Origin: Flaccisagitta enflata
Lineage: Eukaryota > Chaetognatha > Sagittoidea > Aphragmophora
Reading direction: 5' to 3'
Length of the DNA: 64,000 nucleotides
Assembly: GCA_965153355.1 (NCBI GenBank)
Contig: OZ231128.1
Span: 15,190,001 to 15,254,000, forward strand
Below are positions 58,527 through 64,000 of the stretch, in pieces (within the stretch, counting starts at the first letter, position 1; each line of letters starts with the position of its first letter). The position numbers and the translations under genes are program-made. A model generated the notes under the pieces. That model saw only the letters and a program-made list of their open reading frames with translations, made no database searches and had not been told where the DNA came from.

Positions 58527-59233
58527 GTTAGGGGGCTGGTTGAAACTCTATATTTGTATAGAGAATGAAAAAATGCAAAAACCAAAATCGATTACAGAGA
58601 GAACTATGTTTTTCAAAATGCAAAATTTCTGTGAGTGGCTTTCCTCAAATTTCGAACCAAAAAAATAAAAAAAAGTGTAAGCAAAAATTCATTAAAATTC
58701 ATCATTTTCCTCCTTGTTTTCATGTGAATTGCATGGTTCAAATTACATTTTAGGTCAGAAAATGATAAAATTGTATGCACCAAGTATATTTAGAGACAAT
58801 TTGTCCACTGAAAGCATTCCAGCTTCATCATTGTCCTGATAATAGTGCAAAAAGTATGGTGAAACACTTCATCTTCCTTCAAAAATTTGCCGTCATATCG
58901 TTTATTTTGTCGCATGGCTGAAGACACCAGACGCCCTGATAAACGCGCTTCTATACCTATTATCTAAATATCATTGAAGTTTAACATACCTCATCATGTA
59001 TTTTTTACCTTGCATCTAGACCTGGCCCGTTTCCCCCTCAAGACCATGATGAATTCCATGTTAGTTATAATGATGCGACTGCCGTCGGATACATAGCCAT
59101 TATCCATGTCTTACCGCATCATAATCGAGTCCTTCCTGATAAAAAAAAACACGGATGAACGCGTTTAGTAACCATTAATAGTCGCGTACTCGCTCTTCTA
59201 AAAGCTGCATGGTCTTCCCGTCGGTCCATCGGT
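58527..59233. other. AT-rich spacer with weak hairpin-element remnant
   Basis: TAATAGTCGCGTACTCGC and TCCCGTCGGTCCATCGG at 59178-59235 resemble a decayed hairpin end. The rest is unassigned. Confidence 0.4.
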
Positions 59234-59467
59234 TTGTTAGTCCGTGATGGAGCGATGAATTACAAATGTTCATTTCTGCCCAGTCGTGACGATATATCGA
59301 TAACCGTAATTATGACGATAAATAGTACTATTCAAAGCAATGGAGTGAATAAATTTACTAACATCGACGGATCCCGGAGCCTCAGTCGGGCGACGGTCGT
59401 AGTAGTAGCGTCCATCTTGGTGACGATACCGATATTCCTTTTATCAAGAATGACAGCACTTTATTAA
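59234..59467 (+). other. Candidate coding stretch with a hydrophobic segment
   Basis: Open frame ending with NKFTNIDGSRSLSRA, VVVVASILVTIPIFLLSRM and stop. Its codon use is more GC-rich than the flanks. It could be an upstream exon of the membrane-protein gene at 59592, but no phase link was shown. Confidence 0.25.
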
Positions 59468-59518
59468 TTATTATTATGCGTCTTGGAATTGCATATTATT
59501 CGCCATGCATATCTCTCT

Positions 59519-59588
59519 TTGTCTGTCTGTCTGTCTGTGTCTGTCTGTCTGTCTGTTTGTATCTCTCTCTCTCTCTCTCTCTCTCTCT
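59519..59588. repeat. (CTGT)n (CT)n microsatellite
   Basis: CTGT units then pure CT, ending at the acceptor TCTCTAAG of the following exon. Confidence 0.9.
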
Positions 59589-60824
59589 AAGGATCTGTGG
59601 CCTTGACGCCATCGTTGGCGTAATCATCGCCTTGGCCCTGACTCAAATCCTCGTCGAAACCCTCACCTGCATATCTTCAGCTAGCTGCGTTATTTCTTGT
59701 AAGAAAAAAAAAATCGTTGAGGGTGGCAAAAAAAAAGTGGTTTCTATGTAAAATTGCATCAGGATTCCATTTTTGATGTTTTTAGGGCCCTACGAGGGGG
59801 CCCCTAGAAACGCACCCAAAAAAACAGCCAAAAATGGCCTATTTTGGCTATTTTTGTTGAAAATTTTTTGCTTAATGAGACCCCAACCCCCAAATTTTTT
59901 TGGTGGTAATACTTCTTGATGTAAGAGACTGAAAAAAAAAATGATCATCATGGTAAGTGATGGTTGGGGTACCTAAAAAGGCCCAAAAAGGGCCCGTAAA
60001 ACATAAAAATATCACTTTTTTATTCATTACGCGTCTAAAAATGCTTGGATTCCTACAAAATTTGAAATGGAACTTCTCATTTTATGCAACAATCTTCCTG
60101 CAAAGATTTGTGGCCAATATTGAACAGCTTCATGTTGAAATTATGCTAAAAAAACAAAATTCGACCAAAAACCCAATTTTTGAGTTTTCTTACAGGAAAA
60201 CACTATTTCAAGGTCCCTGAATCCAATTTTTTTTGAAAATGGTTAGTCATGCATCTTGAGAGATCCTAGAAAAAATTTCAGCAGAAATTTCAAAAATGGC
60301 CGAGTTATTACGTGTTCAAATGACCTGGTAAACGTAAAAAACACTATTTTGTAACTTCAAGGCTGTAGAACTGAAAAATTATACTAAAAGTACCTTGAAA
60401 ATAGACAAATTAAAAGAAAATGCATGGGGAATTATTACTGGTGGTTTGGGGGTTCTACAAGGGGGCCCTGAAACACACCCCAAAAAAAGCTAAAAATGGC
60501 CTTTTTGGCTATTTTTGAGAAATTGTCTTGTTTAAAGAGACCCAATCCTTCCAAATTTGTTTGGGCTATACTTCTTTGATGTAAGAGACTGATGGGAGAA
60601 GAGAATCATGATGGTAGATGATGGTTGTGGTACCTAAAAAGGCCCAAAAGGGGCCCAAGAAAGATAAAGAGACGGCTTCTTATCTACTGCGTGTCCAAAA
60701 TGCTTGATCCCAAAAAATTTGAATGAGATTCCTCATTTATGTAAAAAGCTTTTGAACAGATTCATCGGTACATTCAATTTACATGGTAAATCAAACCAGT
60801 GTTATTTAAAAAATAGTTGTTCCT

Positions 60825-61690
60825 GCATATGAACAGTAAACAGAAAGATGATCAACTTTACAGCACCGGTATGACTCAGCCTGGACCACATGCTTAGAAC
60901 CTTTAAGTGCACCAAAGCATTTTTGATTCACTTACTGGCAAACAAAGAATACCATTTTCTTTTTTAAAACAGTTTCATTGTTTTTCATGTGGCCCAGTTG
61001 CCCAGGGGTGTCCGTGTGGAGGCACATACCGATTTCCCATATCAGGATGAGTCAGGTGAGTCACATGGTTCATCCTGATATGGACATTACACACCCTCCT
61101 AGCTAGCTAAGCTAATAAGCATGACTGTGGAGGTCAAAGATGCTTATTTAAGATGTATCTTCCCTTTCTCGGACTATCCTTCATTTGTCATCATAGGCCA
61201 ATAAACAAATACGAATTTCTTATTCATTATGCTTTTAAAAAATGCTTGGCTTCCTTAAAAAACTTGAAATAGAACTTGTCATTCAATGCGAATAGCTTCC
61301 TGTTGATTTTTAGTGCCTTAATTGGAGTGCTTCATGGAAAAAAAAAGAAATCTGTAAAATTCACCCCCCCCTCTGTAAATTCAATTTTCATTTAAACTAG
61401 TGTTATTCAAAAATATTTGTTCCTGCATGTGAACAGTGAACAGAAAGATGACCAAGTTTACAGCACCGGTATGACTCAGCCTGGACCACATGCTTGTTTT
61501 TCATGTGGCCCAGTTGCCCAGGGGTGTCCGCGTGGAGGCACATACCGATTTCCCATGTCAGGATAAGTCACGTGAGTCACATGGTTCATCCTCACATGAG
61601 CATTTCACCCCCTCCTAGCTAGCTAAGCTATTAAGCAGGACTGTGATGGTCAAAGTTGCTTACTTAAGATGTATCTTCCCTTTCTCTAAC
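60825..61690. repeat. Direct repeat inside the long-TIR element
   Basis: 60825-61180 and 61430-61690 share AAGTTTACAGCACCGGTATG-type sequence, CATGTGGCCCAGTTGCCCAG, GAGGCACATACCGATTTCCC and CTAGCTAGCTAAGCTA. Within the first copy, ATATCAGGATGA and TCATCCTGATAT form a hairpin. Confidence 0.8.
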
Positions 61691-61693
61691 TGA

Positions 61694-62215
61694 CTATCGC
61701 GAGTTTTTTTTCCTTCGTTCTTCATCAGAGGCCTCATTCTCTTGATCATCCCCTGGTTCATCATCGTCACTTTCTTCATCTGATTCCGATTCATCTGGAG
61801 GTCTTTGAGCATCATCTGCAAATGGATTGCAGCAGTTAGAACATTCACAGAAAGTTGAGCATTTACCCTTACTTGCAAAGCAAGTGCACCTTCCATTCTT
61901 GCACTGGGACTTTTTGCACTTGCATTTTTTCATTATTGTATCAAACAGTTGAGCTTGTCTTTCCATGTTTTCTTGAGAATCGGGCACTAACTGATATCCA
62001 CTTTCTCCTGCTTGCCACCCATGCTTAAGGGTGTCAGGGACAACAATTTGAGGTTTGGTAGCCTGTGTCCATACTTTGACTTGGTAAGCCAGATTTAGCG
62101 CTCTTGGATTTAGGCAGTCTTGGGAGGGCAAGACAGTGTTATTTTCTAAGGTGTAAACCCATGTGTCTTGTCTTGCTTGTTCAAGAGCATTTTTGGTGCT
62201 TGTAGAGTCAATGTT
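61694..62215 (-). CDS. CXC-type cysteine-rich protein fragment (transposon-borne)
   Basis: 173 residues to stop with no initiating Met near the 5' end, so truncated or a terminal exon. The first part (LNPRALNLAYQVKVWTQATK, VVPDTLKHGWQ) resembles a segment I associate with large uncharacterised invertebrate proteins. It is followed by a tesmin/TSO1-like CXC cluster (KCKCKKSQCKNGRCTCF, CSTFCECSNCCNP), likely zinc-binding. The tail is acidic (DESESDEESDDDEPGDD). The cysteine spacing is clear; the link to a transposase family is inference. It lies between the element's arms and reads leftward. Confidence 0.6.
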   Translation of the reverse strand, partial: NIDSTSTKNALEQARQDTWVYTLENNTVLPSQDCLNPRALNLAYQVKVWTQATKPQIVVPDTLKHGWQAGESGYQLVPDSQENMERQAQLFDTIMKKCKCKKSQCKNGRCTCFASKGKCSTFCECSNCCNPFADDAQRPPDESESDEESDDDEPGDDQENEASDEERRKKNSR

Positions 62216-62339
62216 TTAGGCGAGTCGTCTTCTCATCAACCAACAATAAACGACAGAAACAGATTTATTGCCAAGACTTTTGTTTCGAGAGTCGAATTTT
62301 CTTTTACGTATCACCAGTCTCCTACTCCCACTACCTCCC

Positions 62340-62367
62340 CCTCTCTCTCTTTCTCTCTCTCTTTCTC

Positions 62368-62462
<95 letters not shown>
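62340..62462. repeat. (CT)n microsatellite inside the long-TIR element
   Basis: CT with TTTC and CCCTCC interruptions at the edge of the right arm. Confidence 0.9.
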
Positions 62463-62464
<2 letters not shown>

Positions 62465-63908
62465 TGTCACTCACTGCCCTCTTTCCATTTTCATCCCTCC
62501 CCCTGTTATGAGATTCCTTTGTGTCTGTATAGTTGTAACCCACTATATCAGACCCAAGAGTAATGGTTTTAGGGGCCCTTTTTAAGGGAATTTTGTTTGA
62601 GCATAATTTTACCATGAAGCTGTTCAAAAGTGACCAAAAATTTTGCAGGAAGCTATTTACATGAAATGAGAATTTCCATTTCAAATTTTTTAGGAATCCA
62701 AGCATTTTTGGACGCGCAGTGAAAAAAAAATGATATCTTTATGTTTTACGGGCCCTTTTTGGGCCTTTTTAGGTACCTCAACCATCACCTACCATCATGA
62801 TTCTCTTTCCATCAGTCTCTTACATCAAGAAGTATAGCCCAAACAAATTTGGAAGGATTGGGTCTCTTTGAACAAGAAATTTTTACCAAAAAAAGCCAAA
62901 ATAGGTCATTTTTAGCTTTTTTGGGTGGTGTGTCAGGGCCCCCTTATAGAGCCCCCAAACCACCAGTAATAGATTCCCCATGCATTTTCTTTTTAATATG
63001 TCTATTTTCCAGGTACTTTTGGTATGATTTTTCAGTACTACAGCCTTGAAGTTACAAAATTGTGTTTTTTTCATTTACCAGGTCATTTTGAACCGTAATA
63101 ACTGCCATTTTTTGGAAATATCTGCTGAAATTTTTTCTGGGATCTCCCAAGATGCATGACTAACCATTTTCAAAAAAAAAAATGGATTCAGGGACCTTGA
63201 AATAGTGTTTTCATGTTAGAAAACTCAAAAATTGTTTTTTTTTTGGTCGAATTTTGGTTTTTTAGCATAATTTCAACATGAAGCTGTTCAAAAGTGGCCA
63301 CAAACTTTGCAGGAAGATTGTTGCATAAAATGAGAAGTTCCATTTCAAATTTTGTAGGAATCCAAGCATTTTTAGACGCGCAATGAATTAAAAAGTGATA
63401 TTTTATGTTTTTGGGCTTTTTGGTACCCCAACCATCACTTACCATGATGATCATTTTTCAGTCTCACATAAGAAGTATTACCACCAAAAAAATTTGGGGG
63501 TTAGTCTCATTAAGTTGTACCTCAACAAAAATAGCCAAAATAGGCTATTTTTGGCTGTTTTTTTGGGTGCGTTTCTAGGGGCCCCCTCGTAGGGCCCTAA
63601 AAACATCAAAAATGGATTCCTGATGCAATTTTACATAGAAATCACTTTTTTTTGGCCACCCTCAAAGTTTTTTTTTTTTTTTACATGCTAGCTGAAGATA
63701 TGCAGGTGAGGGGAAAGCTTGATTCTGGCTTTTATTTGCCCCGCGTACGAATCGCTTAGAACTAGATATTTGAGACATTCCTCGAGTCAAGTTGGAATCA
63801 TACCGAAATCTACGGTAAGGGGGCTTTTCTAATGTCCAATTTTAAATGCGCTACTGGAAGACGGCAATGTACCGACACTCGGTATCAGGACTTTCAGGAC
63901 GCAAATGG

Positions 63909-64000
63909 ACTACATTTTTTTTTATAAGAGACTATTTCATAAGAGACATGAGCCGGAGATATGCCGAAATTTTGAGAACAAAATAAGAGTAAGCCCAGGC
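63909..64000. mobile_element. MITE with TATAAGAGAC repeats, cut by window end
   Basis: TACATTTTTTTTTATAAGAG and AAGAGACATGAGCCGGAGAT match 281-330 in the same orientation. Confidence 0.6.

Larger units (their letters stand above)
59660..63712. mobile_element. Long-TIR (foldback) DNA transposon, about 4.05 kb
   Basis: TIRs begin CCCTCACCTGCATATCTTCA, and the arms run about 1.0-1.1 kb (59660-60740; 62560-63712). Both arms contain GGGCCCTACGAGGGGGC and TTTTTGGGTGCGTTTCTAGG blocks. Each arm is itself an internal duplication. The flanking duplication is GAAA (59656-59659; 63713-63716). The middle holds direct repeats, a CT array and one reading frame. The 4-bp duplication and long arms fit several families (Academ, Chapaev, Sola); no transposase core was recognised to decide. 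Confidence 0.82.
59592..63814 (+). pseudogene. Membrane-protein exon split by a 4 kb transposon
   Basis: The acceptor (CTCTCTAAG|G) ends a CT microsatellite. The frame then reads ICGLDAIVGVIIALALTQIL, VE, at which point the element at 59660-63712 enters. After the second GAAA copy the same frame continues: LILAFICPAYESLRTRY, ending IIPKST at a strong donor, ACG|GTAAGG (63814). Removing the element and one GAAA leaves an open 55-codon exon. It has one long hydrophobic helix and a basic tail (RTRYLRH), like the last helix and cytoplasmic tail of a tetraspanin, though the family is not certain. This allele would not encode the normal product unless the element is spliced out or is polymorphic. 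Confidence 0.6.

Overview
The window is eukaryotic and almost certainly from an animal, probably a marine invertebrate. The evidence is spliced exons with GT/AG borders, an SLC22-type transporter exon, an EFCAB10-like ciliary gene, a LINE, a Penelope-like element, hAT- and mariner-type MITEs, degenerate TTAGGG-like telomeric sequence and very long CT/GA, GTT and CTT microsatellites. Most long open frames here are translated microsatellites and are not genes. I cannot name the species.

Host genes are sparse and cut into small exons. The best supported are: an EFCAB10-like gene, four exons on the minus strand at 43029-44593 with all splice phases matching; one SLC22-like exon, minus, 35288-35554; a membrane-protein exon at 59592-63814, plus, split by a 4 kb transposon; an unnamed minus-strand exon pair at 56845-57130 with a 49-nt intron; and weaker candidates near 5.8, 12.3, 13.8-14.4, 46.2 and 59.3 kb.

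Mobile DNA fills nearly everything else. An apparently full-length LINE lies on the minus strand (ORF1 39432-41444, ORF2 36069-39380). A broken Penelope-like element (29404-31823) has inverted terminal repeats. The 4 kb long-TIR element (59660-63712) carries a CXC-domain reading frame. There are hAT-like MITEs (22088-22617, 44889-45907, 50883-51205), TA-flanked mariner-like MITEs, and a MITE family with 9-bp target duplications.

The dominant components are two families of small elements with no coding capacity. The first, called hairpin elements here, runs from an ACAAGGCCGGATACACGGC-type left end, through a CGGACCGA-type tetranucleotide array, to a 3' hairpin followed by CTAAAA. At least six variants occur. 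In each, the hairpin half-stem plus loop is repeated near the other end, so the two ends change together. Paired empty sites in this window show insertion into T/A runs without target duplication, which suggests non-autonomous Helitron/Helentron-like (HINE- or pearl-like) elements. The second family, called minisatellite elements here, carries an 18-22 bp tandem array between inverted copies of a CGGCCCC-GGGGCCG palindrome.

Layout: 0-12 kb hairpin and minisatellite elements; 12-17 kb exon candidates and 18-20 bp minisatellites; 17.7-19.3 kb foldback element; 19.8-25.4 kb nested hairpin elements and a hAT MITE; 26-27.3 kb giant CT arrays; 27.5-34 kb nested MITEs, Penelope-like and foldback elements; 34-35 kb minisatellite elements; 35.3-41.9 kb SLC22 exon and LINE; 43-47 kb EFCAB10-like gene and a stack of nested transposons; 47-59 kb MITEs and microsatellites; 59.6-63.8 kb interrupted exon.
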